From: UBA2334 sp964396895
Lineage (GTDB): Bacteria; Pseudomonadota; Gammaproteobacteria; Burkholderiales; Burkholderiaceae_C
DNA: 64,000 bases
Reading direction: 5' to 3'
Assembly: GCA_964396895.1 (NCBI GenBank)
Contig: CAYNGJ010000005.1
Span: forward strand, 1-64,000
Positions within the stretch are counted from its first letter, which is position 1. Every line of letters starts with the position of its first letter. The position numbers and the translations under genes were made by a program. Below, piece by piece: positions 58,327 through 64,000 of the stretch. The notes under the pieces were generated by a model. That model did not search any database, was not told the DNA's origin, and saw only the letters and a list, made by a program, of their open reading frames with translations.

Positions 58327-58950
58327 ATGAGTTTTTCCGTTGCGCGCAGGCGATTTGCGAAAAATATAGCTAAAACATCAATATTAATGAGCGCTATACC
58401 GTTATTTTATGCATGTTCTGATGCCAAACCGTCGTATTCGGGCATCGACCTGACCGGTGCCGACTACGCGCAGGGCTTCACGCTGCCCGACCACAACGGC
58501 CAGACGCGCACCCTGGCCGACTTTGCCGGCAAGGTGGTGGTGGTGTTTTTTGGGTACACCCAGTGCCCGGACGTGTGCCCCACCTCGCTGGGTGAACTGG
58601 CCGAGGCCAAGCGCTTGCTCGGTGCCGACGGTGAACGTTTGCAGGGTCTGTTCGTGAGTGTGGACCCCGAGCGCGACACCCCCGAGATCATGAAGGCCTA
58701 CATGGCCAACTTTGACCCCGCCTTTCTGGCGCTGCACGCCGATCTGGCCGATTTGCCCGCGCTGGCCAAGTCTTACAAGCTGTACTACAAAAAGGTGGAC
58801 GGCACCACGCCCACCAGCTACACCATGGACCACTCAGCGGGCAGCTACGTGTACGACACGCGTGGGCGCATCCGGCTGTATCACCGCTATGGCAGCGGTG
58901 CAGCGGCCTTGGCCGCTGACCTGAAGTTGCTGTTGGCCGAAAAGGCCTGA
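58327..58950 (+). CDS. SCO1/SenC copper chaperone
   Basis: A 207-residue SCO family protein that delivers copper to the CuA site. The copper motif is C80-PDV-C84, with the third ligand His in MDHSAGSYVYD. The N-terminal region is odd: residues about 12-32 (KNIAKTSILMSAIPLFYAC) are encoded by an AT-rich repeat and form the hydrophobic signal region with a weak lipobox ending at C30 (Tyr at -2). Removing the repeat would leave no export signal. It follows ctaB by seven bases. Confidence 0.92.
   Translation: MSFSVARRRFAKNIAKTSILMSAIPLFYACSDAKPSYSGIDLTGADYAQGFTLPDHNGQTRTLADFAGKVVVVFFGYTQCPDVCPTSLGELAEAKRLLGADGERLQGLFVSVDPERDTPEIMKAYMANFDPAFLALHADLADLPALAKSYKLYYKKVDGTTPTSYTMDHSAGSYVYDTRGRIRLYHRYGSGAAALAADLKLLLAEKA
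58360..58420 (-). repeat. AT-rich interspersed repeat, copy 9, in SCO1 signal region
   Basis: Reverse copy: AAATATAGCTAAAACATCAA, then TATTAATGAGCGCTATACCG and TTATTTTATGC. It encodes residues 12-32 of the SCO1 protein, including the whole hydrophobic core of the signal peptide. Confidence 0.75.
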
Positions 58951-58957
58951 GCGATCA

Positions 58958-58982
58958 GGGCCATCGGCATTGCGGATGGCCC
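58958..58982. terminator. Hairpin between SCO1 and Bug genes
   Basis: GGGCCATC and GATGGCCC pair across a 9-base loop between the convergent genes. There is no T-run. Confidence 0.5.
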
Positions 58983-58995
58983 CTGTGGCGGGTGC

Positions 58996-59967
58996 TCAGT
59001 CCACCCGTGCGCCGCTGGCCTTCACCACCGGACCGTATTTGGCGCGCTCGGCCGCCATGAACTGGCCAAACTGATCGGCACTGGTGGGGGCGGGCTCAGC
59101 CATCAGTGAGGCAAAGCGGGTTTTCACCTCCGGGCTAGCCAGGGCTTCGGTGACGGCGATGTTCAGCTTTTGCACCACGTCTTTGGGCGTGCCAGCCGGG
59201 GCAATCAGGCCCCACCAGGTGTCCACTTCGAAGCCTTGGTAGGTTTCTGCAATGGTGGGGACATCGGGCAGCGCGGCACTGCGCTGCGAGGTGGTCACCG
59301 CCAGCGCCTTGAGCCGACCCGAGCGGATGTTGGGTGCTGCCGTGGCCAGGTTGTCAAAGTTGAAGTCCACCTGGCCGCTCAGCAACGCCAGCTGTGCGGG
59401 ATTGCCGCCGTTGTAGGGGATGTGCAGGGCAAATATGCCCGCACGGCCTTTGAACAGCTCACCCGCCAGATGACCGGCGCTGCCGTTGCCACCCGAGCCG
59501 AAGTTGAGCTTGGCGGGATTGGCCTTGGCATAGGTCACCAGATCGGCCAATGTGTGGATGTTCAGGCGTTTGGCCGCGTCGGCGTTCATGACCAGCACGT
59601 TGGGCACACGCACCAGTTGGCTGATGGGGGCGAAGTCTTTGGCCGCATCAAAGGGCATTTTGCTGAACAACCACGGATTGATGGCGTGGGTGGCCACGGC
59701 CGCGATGCCCAGCGTCAGCCCGTCGGCCGGGGCCTTGGCCACCAGGTCCACACCGATGTTGCCGCCCGCGCCAGGCTTGTTCTCAATGACCACGGTGCCC
59801 ACGCTGTCCTTGAGCCGTTCGGCCAGTACCCGGGCGGTCACGTCAATCGGGCCGCCAGGGCCGTAGGGCACGATGATGCGGGTGACCTTGTTCTGCGCCC
59901 ATGCCGGGGCCAAGCAAAGGCTGGCAGCGGTCAGGGCGGTGGCTGAGAGCCATTGGCGTCGTTGCAT
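58996..59967 (-). CDS. Tripartite tricarboxylate transporter substrate-binding protein (Bug/TctC)
   Basis: A 323-residue periplasmic binding protein. The signal peptide ends near residue 24 (LCLAPAWAQ). Bug-family marks follow: RIIVPYGPGGPIDVTARVLAERL, VVIENKPGAGGNIGVDLVAKAPADG and LNFGSGGNGSAGHLAGELFK. These proteins bind small carboxylates; the ligand is unknown and no TctAB genes are nearby. ATG 59967 is preferred over the earlier in-frame start at 60003. Confidence 0.92.
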   Translation of the reverse strand: MQRRQWLSATALTAASLCLAPAWAQNKVTRIIVPYGPGGPIDVTARVLAERLKDSVGTVVIENKPGAGGNIGVDLVAKAPADGLTLGIAAVATHAINPWLFSKMPFDAAKDFAPISQLVRVPNVLVMNADAAKRLNIHTLADLVTYAKANPAKLNFGSGGNGSAGHLAGELFKGRAGIFALHIPYNGGNPAQLALLSGQVDFNFDNLATAAPNIRSGRLKALAVTTSQRSAALPDVPTIAETYQGFEVDTWWGLIAPAGTPKDVVQKLNIAVTEALASPEVKTRFASLMAEPAPTSADQFGQFMAAERAKYGPVVKASGARVD

Positions 59968-60059
59968 GTGTGTCTCCTGTGCAAAACGCCCATTGTCCAC
60001 CATGGTTTTTCACCCCTGGGTTCACCCTGGGCACAGGCCGTGGTGAGCCGCTTTGGGGC

Positions 60060-61097
60060 TCAGACCGTGGCTTTGTCGGCGGCCGAGGTGAAGCTGTCGG
60101 CAAAAAACGCGTCGACCGGCAGGCCGCAGCGGGCCGTGAAATCGGCGCGGGCCGCGTCCACCACCACGGGAGCGCCGCAGGCATACACCTGGTGGCCGCT
60201 CAGATCGGGGAAGTCGGCCATGACGGCTCGGTGTACAAAACCTGTGCGCCCCGTCCACGCATCGGCGACCAGCGCATCGGACACCACCGGCACGTAGGTC
60301 AATTGCGGCATGGCGGCGGCCTGAGCCTGCATCCAGTCGTGCAGGTACAGGTCAGCAGGTCGGCGACCGCCCCAGTACACCGCCACCGGGCGGGTGATGC
60401 CCTGGTGTTGCAGGTGTTCCAGCAGTGCCTTGATGGGGGCAAAACCGGTGCCTGAGGCCAGGAACACCATGGGCAAATCGCTGTCTTCGCGCAGGAAAAA
60501 GCTGCCGTAAGGCCCTTCGATGCGCAAGATGTCCTTTTCTTTCAGGGTGCCAAACACCTGATCGGTGAACTTGCCGCCGGGCATGTGGCGCAGGTGCAGC
60601 TCCAGGTGAGCGGGAGTGCCCTGGTTGCGCGGCGCGTTGGCCATGGAATAGCTGCGACGGTCACCGTCGCGCAGCAGGAATTCCACGTACTGACCGGCGT
60701 GGTATTGGAGCGGGTCGGTGGCGGGCAGTTGCAGGCGCATCACCACCACATCGTCCGACGCGCGCGTGAGGCTGGTGACCCGCACTGGCATTTTCTTGAT
60801 GGGGAAGGCGCCCGCTTCCGTCACCTGCCGTGACGTCAGCACCACGTCCGACTGGGGTGCGGCGCAACAGGTCAGCACCCAGCCGGCGGCCTCTTCTTCG
60901 GGTGTCAGGGCCTTGGCCTGATGGGGACCGTGCACCACCTCGCCAGACACCTTCTGGCATTTGCAGGAACCACATGCGCCGTCCTTGCAGCCGTAGGGCA
61001 TGCCCACCCCCTCGCGGATGGCTGCGGCCAGAATGACCTCGCCAGGCTGTGTGGAGAAGCTGCGCCCGCTGGGCTGCACGGTGATTTGAAATGTCAT
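60060..61097 (-). CDS. 2Fe-2S ferredoxin-type oxidoreductase (CDP-6-deoxy-delta-3,4-glucoseen reductase-like)
   Basis: A 345-residue iron-sulfur flavoprotein. The plant-type [2Fe-2S] domain has Cys at 37, 42 and 45 (GCKDGACGSCKC) and a fourth near 77 (LTCCAAP). The FAD domain (RSYSMAN, about 150) and NAD domain (FLASGTGFAPIKALLEHL, about 225) follow. It transfers electrons from NAD(P)H to an unknown partner. ATG 61097 is chosen. It lies divergent from the SDR gene, 81 bases apart. Confidence 0.9.
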   Translation of the reverse strand: MTFQITVQPSGRSFSTQPGEVILAAAIREGVGMPYGCKDGACGSCKCQKVSGEVVHGPHQAKALTPEEEAAGWVLTCCAAPQSDVVLTSRQVTEAGAFPIKKMPVRVTSLTRASDDVVVMRLQLPATDPLQYHAGQYVEFLLRDGDRRSYSMANAPRNQGTPAHLELHLRHMPGGKFTDQVFGTLKEKDILRIEGPYGSFFLREDSDLPMVFLASGTGFAPIKALLEHLQHQGITRPVAVYWGGRRPADLYLHDWMQAQAAAMPQLTYVPVVSDALVADAWTGRTGFVHRAVMADFPDLSGHQVYACGAPVVVDAARADFTARCGLPVDAFFADSFTSAADKATV

Positions 61098-61178
61098 ACT
61101 CAATCCATCAAACGGGGGAAGTGGCTTGGCACACAGCCACACCAACAGCCTCAAATTGTCTCAAATCTGGAAATTGCA

Positions 61179-62099
61179 ATGGCATGGATGGGTGCATTGC
61201 CCGCGCGCTTTCGGCGCGAGCGGGTGTTGGTGGTGGGTTGTGGCGACGTGGGGCTGCGCGCCGCGCAGTTGCTCAACGGGCGGGTGCGCTTGCTGGCGCT
61301 CACGTCCTCACCCGAGCGCCAGGCGGTGTTGCGTGCTGCAGGCATCACACCGCTGGTGGGCAATCTGGATGACGCCGCCTCCGTGCGGCGCTTGGGCGGC
61401 CTGGCCACGCGGGTGCTGCACCTGGCCCCGCCACCGGCCGAGCAGGGGCCCCACTGGCACACCGACCCCCGTACCCGCACACTCACCCGAGTGTTGTCGC
61501 GCCGCGCCGCGCCACGGTCGCTGGTGTATGGGTCCACCAGCGGGGTGTATGGCGACTGTCAGGGCGACTGGGTGAGTGAAAGCCGTCCCGCTCAGCCGCA
61601 CACGCCACGGGCCGTCCGCCGTGTGGACGCGGAGCGCACCGTGCGTGCGTTTGGCCAGCGCGCCGGTGTGGCGTGTGTGGTGTTGCGCATCCCCGGCATT
61701 TACGCCAATGACAGGCCCGGTGGCACGCCCCGTGACCGCCTGCTGCGGGGCACCCCGGTGCTGCAAGCCAGCGATGACGTTTACACCAACCACATCCACG
61801 CCGACGACCTGGCCCGTGCCTGCGTGCTGGCGCTGTGGCGGGGTGGGCACCAGCGTTGCATCAACGTGAGTGATCACACCGAACTGAAAATGGGTGATTA
61901 CTTTGACCTGGCGGCAGACCTGTACGGGCTGCCCCGGCCCCCCCGGGTGGGGCGTGGCACCGCACAGGCGCAGTTGCCACTGGTGTTGCTGAGTTTCATG
62001 AGCGAGTCCAGGCGCTTGGACAACCAGCGCATGGGCGCGGAGCTGGGCCTGGTGCTGCGCTACCCGACAGTGCGCGAGGGGTTGGCGCCGCCGGGGTGA
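61179..62099 (+). CDS. NAD-dependent epimerase/dehydratase family protein (extended SDR)
   Basis: A 306-residue SDR. The nucleotide motif VLVVGCGDVGLRAAQLL is near residue 16, with the GSTSGVYGDCQGDW segment (about 112-125) and RIPGIYANDRPGG. The usual YxxxK catalytic motif is not evident; VYG and a Thr/Ser-rich region stand in its place, as in YeeZ-like sugar epimerase homologues. Substrate unknown. The ATG 61179 is the start that gives the full Rossmann domain. A terminator follows at 62119. Confidence 0.82.
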   Translation: MAWMGALPARFRRERVLVVGCGDVGLRAAQLLNGRVRLLALTSSPERQAVLRAAGITPLVGNLDDAASVRRLGGLATRVLHLAPPPAEQGPHWHTDPRTRTLTRVLSRRAAPRSLVYGSTSGVYGDCQGDWVSESRPAQPHTPRAVRRVDAERTVRAFGQRAGVACVVLRIPGIYANDRPGGTPRDRLLRGTPVLQASDDVYTNHIHADDLARACVLALWRGGHQRCINVSDHTELKMGDYFDLAADLYGLPRPPRVGRGTAQAQLPLVLLSFMSESRRLDNQRMGAELGLVLRYPTVREGLAPPG

Positions 62100-62118
62100 T
62101 GTCCGGCGCACAGGCAAC

Positions 62119-62142
62119 AAAAAAGCGCCTCAAGGGCGCTTT
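62119..62142. terminator. Bidirectional terminator
   Basis: AAAAAAGCGCC and GGGCGCTTTT pair with loop TCAA; TTTTTT follows again at 62137-62142. It serves the SDR gene and the oppositely oriented tRNA-Leu. Confidence 0.88.
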
Positions 62143-62181
62143 TCGCTTTTTTGGGTCGTTGCTGTCACCACACAAAAGGTG

Positions 62182-62269
62182 TGGTGCCGGGGGCCGGACT
62201 CGAACCGGCACGGTGTTTAGCACCGGCAGATTTTGAATCTGCTGCGTCTACCAATTTCGCCACTCCGGC
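62182..62269 (-). tRNA. tRNA-Leu (anticodon CAA)
   Basis: An 88-nt class II tRNA with encoded CCA (62182-62184). The anticodon loop is TTCAAAA (anticodon CAA), the variable arm is GTGCTAAACACC and the T-loop is TTCGAGT. The acceptor stem GCCGGAG faces CCCCGGC, which leaves an A-C mismatch at the sixth pair. Confidence 0.95.
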
Positions 62270-62383
62270 AACGACGAAAAACGAAATTATGGCACAGTGC
62301 AACACGCAATCTGTTCGATGGCTCCCTCAATGGGCCAAAATCCATCAAAAAAATACTACCCGATCACTTTTGAGGCCCTTGGC

Positions 62384-63316
62384 ATGACCATCTCCATCCC
62401 ACCCGCTGCGGCATCTCCCTACCCGACCATTGAGCAAGCCATTGGCAACACGCCCTTGGTGGCTTTGCAGCGCCTGGGGGCAGAGGTGTGTCGCCAGCGG
62501 GGCAACGTGATTCTGGGCAAGCTCGAAGGCAACAACCCGGCTGGTTCCGTGAAAGACCGACCTGCGTTGTCCATGATCCAGCGTGCCCAGGAGCGCGGCG
62601 ACATCCAGCCCGGCGACACCTTGATTGAAGCCACCTCGGGCAACACCGGCATTGCGCTGGCCATGGCGGCGGCCATCAAGGGTTACCGCATGGTGCTCAT
62701 CATGCCGGAGGACCTCAGCATCGAGCGGGCACAAACCATGAAGGCGTTTGGTGCCGAGCTGATCCTCACGCCGAAAAGTGGCGGCATGGAATACGCACGG
62801 GACTTGGCCGAGCAAATGCAGTCCCAGGGCAAGGGCCGTGTGTTGGACCAGTTTGCCAATGGTGACAACCCCCGCGTGCATTTTGAAACCACCGGTCCAG
62901 AAATCTGGCACCAGACCGCCGGTCGCGTCACCCATTTTGTGAGCGCCATGGGCACCACCGGCACCATCACCGGGGTGTCGCGTTACCTCAAGTCCATGAA
63001 CCCGGCGGTGCGGGTGGTGGGCGCGCAGCCCAGCGAGGGGTCGCGCATCCCGGGCATACGCAAATGGCCCGAGGCCTACATGCCCAAAATTTATGACCCC
63101 GCCAACGTTGACGAACTGGCCTTGGTCAGCCAGGCCGACGCCGAAGACATGTGCCGCCGCCTTGCGCGGGAGGAGGGCATTTTCGCGGGCATTTCCGCCG
63201 CGGGTGCTTGCCATGTGGCCCTGGAGTTGGCCAAGCAGGTGGACAACGCCACCATTGTGTTTGTGGTGTGCGACCGCGGGGATCGCTACCTGTCCACCGG
63301 CGTGTTCCCGGCCTGA
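62384..63316 (+). CDS. cysM: Cysteine synthase CysM
   Basis: A 310-residue PLP enzyme that makes cysteine from O-acetylserine or related compounds. The PLP Lys is in NPAGSVKDRPA (about residue 50). EATSGNTGIAL (about 85) binds phosphate and GTTGTITGVSRYL fits the CysM class. An upstream in-frame ATG at 62297 would add 29 residues, without support from the family. The AT-rich stretch before it holds its promoter next to the tRNA-Leu gene. Confidence 0.93.
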   Translation: MTISIPPAAASPYPTIEQAIGNTPLVALQRLGAEVCRQRGNVILGKLEGNNPAGSVKDRPALSMIQRAQERGDIQPGDTLIEATSGNTGIALAMAAAIKGYRMVLIMPEDLSIERAQTMKAFGAELILTPKSGGMEYARDLAEQMQSQGKGRVLDQFANGDNPRVHFETTGPEIWHQTAGRVTHFVSAMGTTGTITGVSRYLKSMNPAVRVVGAQPSEGSRIPGIRKWPEAYMPKIYDPANVDELALVSQADAEDMCRRLAREEGIFAGISAAGACHVALELAKQVDNATIVFVVCDRGDRYLSTGVFPA

Positions 63317-63415
63317 GTCGTGTGGTTCGTCCGTTTATGAGCCGGTTCAATGCCGGCTGTCAGCCAGGGTTGGGCCGCTCGCCCGTAGAATCCGCCACCT
63401 CTCCAGGACACATCC

Positions 63416-63643
63416 ATGAACACCGACAAAGAACTTGATGCCCGCGGCCTGAACTGCCCATTGCCCATCCTCAAGGCCAAAAAATCACTGGCTGACATGG
63501 TCAGCGGTCAGACGCTGAAGATCATTTCCACCGACAGCGGTTCGGTGCGCGACTTCCAGGCCTTTGCCAAACAAACAGGCAACGACCTGGTGCACCAAGA
63601 GAGCACTGGCGGCGAGCACATCACGGTGCTCAAGCGCCGGTGA
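63416..63643 (+). CDS. tusA: Sulfurtransferase TusA
   Basis: A 75-residue sulfur-transfer protein. The Cys-Pro-x-Pro motif LNCPLPI with C14 is the sulfur carrier, in the helix of a two-layered alpha/beta fold. It donates sulfur for thiouridine modification and other pathways. AGGA lies about ten bases before the ATG. It is convergent with valS. Confidence 0.94.
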   Translation: MNTDKELDARGLNCPLPILKAKKSLADMVSGQTLKIISTDSGSVRDFQAFAKQTGNDLVHQESTGGEHITVLKRR

Positions 63644-63650
63644 GGGGCTG

Positions 63651-63676
63651 CTGACGCCGATGGCGGTCGGCGTCAG
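63651..63676. terminator. Hairpin between tusA and valS
   Basis: CTGACGCCGA and TCGGCGTCAG form a perfect 10-bp stem with loop TGGCGG, in the space between the two convergent genes. No T-run is seen. Confidence 0.55.
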
Positions 63677-63729
63677 TCAGCGCCGGGCCCCCGCAGCCTG
63701 AGGGCCCAGGTCCCGGCAAGACCGGCGGA

Positions 63730-64000
63730 TCAGCCCAGGCGGGTCAGCTGGTTTTGCAGCTTTTCCAGTGTGGCACCGAAGTCGGCCACGCGCTTCTTTT
63801 CCTGGTCAATCACCGCTGGCGGGGCCTTGGCCACAAAGGCCTCGTTGCCCAATTTGGCATTGGCCTTGGTGATTTCGCCTTGCAGCCGGGCCACTTCCTT
63901 GCCCAAGCGCACTTTCTCGGCGGCCACGTCCACTTCCATGAACAGGCACAGCTTGGCCTCGCCCACCACGGCCACGGGCGCGGCCTGAGCGGCGGCGGCC
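63730..64000 (-). CDS. valS: Valine-tRNA ligase, C-terminal end (partial)
   Basis: The frame is open to the window edge, so the gene continues beyond 64000. The 90 visible residues form the C-terminal coiled-coil arm of valyl-tRNA synthetase: CLFMEVDVAAEKVRLGKEVA, ITKANAKLGNEAFVAKAP and EKKRVADFGATLEKLQNQL. This arm touches the tRNA. An Ala/Gln-rich linker precedes it. Confidence 0.9.
   Translation of the reverse strand, partial: AAAAQAAPVAVVGEAKLCLFMEVDVAAEKVRLGKEVARLQGEITKANAKLGNEAFVAKAPPAVIDQEKKRVADFGATLEKLQNQLTRLG

Overview
The window looks like chromosome of a betaproteobacterium of the order Burkholderiales, most likely Comamonadaceae. The reasons are the high-GC genes, a beta-type RNase P RNA, the cytochrome aa3 oxidase cluster with its DUF2970, DUF2909 and 36-residue companion ORFs, DUF484-xerC beside dapF, an apparent UbiM, a Bug-type binding protein, and a family of AT-rich interspersed repeats. 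Nothing was searched; names come from reading motifs.

Positions 1 to about 11337 are a mobile element next to a tRNA-Arg(CCU) gene. Its core is a P4-alpha-like primase-helicase (6850-9810; EGYATA primase motif, PriCT-2, DUF927, Walker A) at the end of a tightly coupled operon that starts with an AlpA-like regulator. A second operon (2998-5342) carries a RadC-like JAMM protein and three unknown proteins. It is preceded by a structured leader resembling the C4/P4 immunity antisense RNA. Cargo at the left is a Panacea (DUF4065) antitoxin gene with a tightly linked candidate toxin, plus a DUF5677 protein. GGGAACC iterons occur in two clusters (47-87 and 10782-10887), the right one beside two perfect DnaA boxes, so a replication origin is likely at about 10.78-11.16 kb. 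No integrase or structural gene is visible; the element probably continues left of the window.

Positions 11338-20169 hold the tRNA and a minus-strand run moxR, GNAT, VWA, tamA, tamB. From 20.3 to 33.6 kb come cytochrome c4, a PlpD-like patatin, an enoyl-CoA hydratase, thioesterases, a UbiM-like hydroxylase, an ATM1-like ABC exporter, a LysR regulator, pyrC and htpX. From 33.7 to 49.4 kb lie a glycine-zipper protein, an FAD oxidoreductase, rnpB, a pseudouridine synthase homologue with an altered catalytic site, a Nudix-metallo-beta-lactamase fusion, a CheY-CheC-diguanylate cyclase operon, dapF, DUF484, xerC, a ParA ATPase, trmL, comF and a BioC-like protein. From 49.5 to 58.95 kb is the aa3 oxidase locus with copper and heme A assembly genes. 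The right end has a Bug protein, a ferredoxin-type reductase, an SDR, tRNA-Leu(CAA), cysM, tusA and the 3' end of valS.

Three themes stand out. First, the P4-like replicon has cargo and a possible RNA immunity switch. Second, nine copies of one 55-70 bp AT-rich repeat lie in the chromosomal part and none in the element. Several are translated in frame, and one encodes the signal-peptide region of a SCO1 protein. Third, perfect FNR-type boxes sit before cytochrome c4, ubiM and coxB, which suggests a shared oxygen-responsive respiratory regulon.
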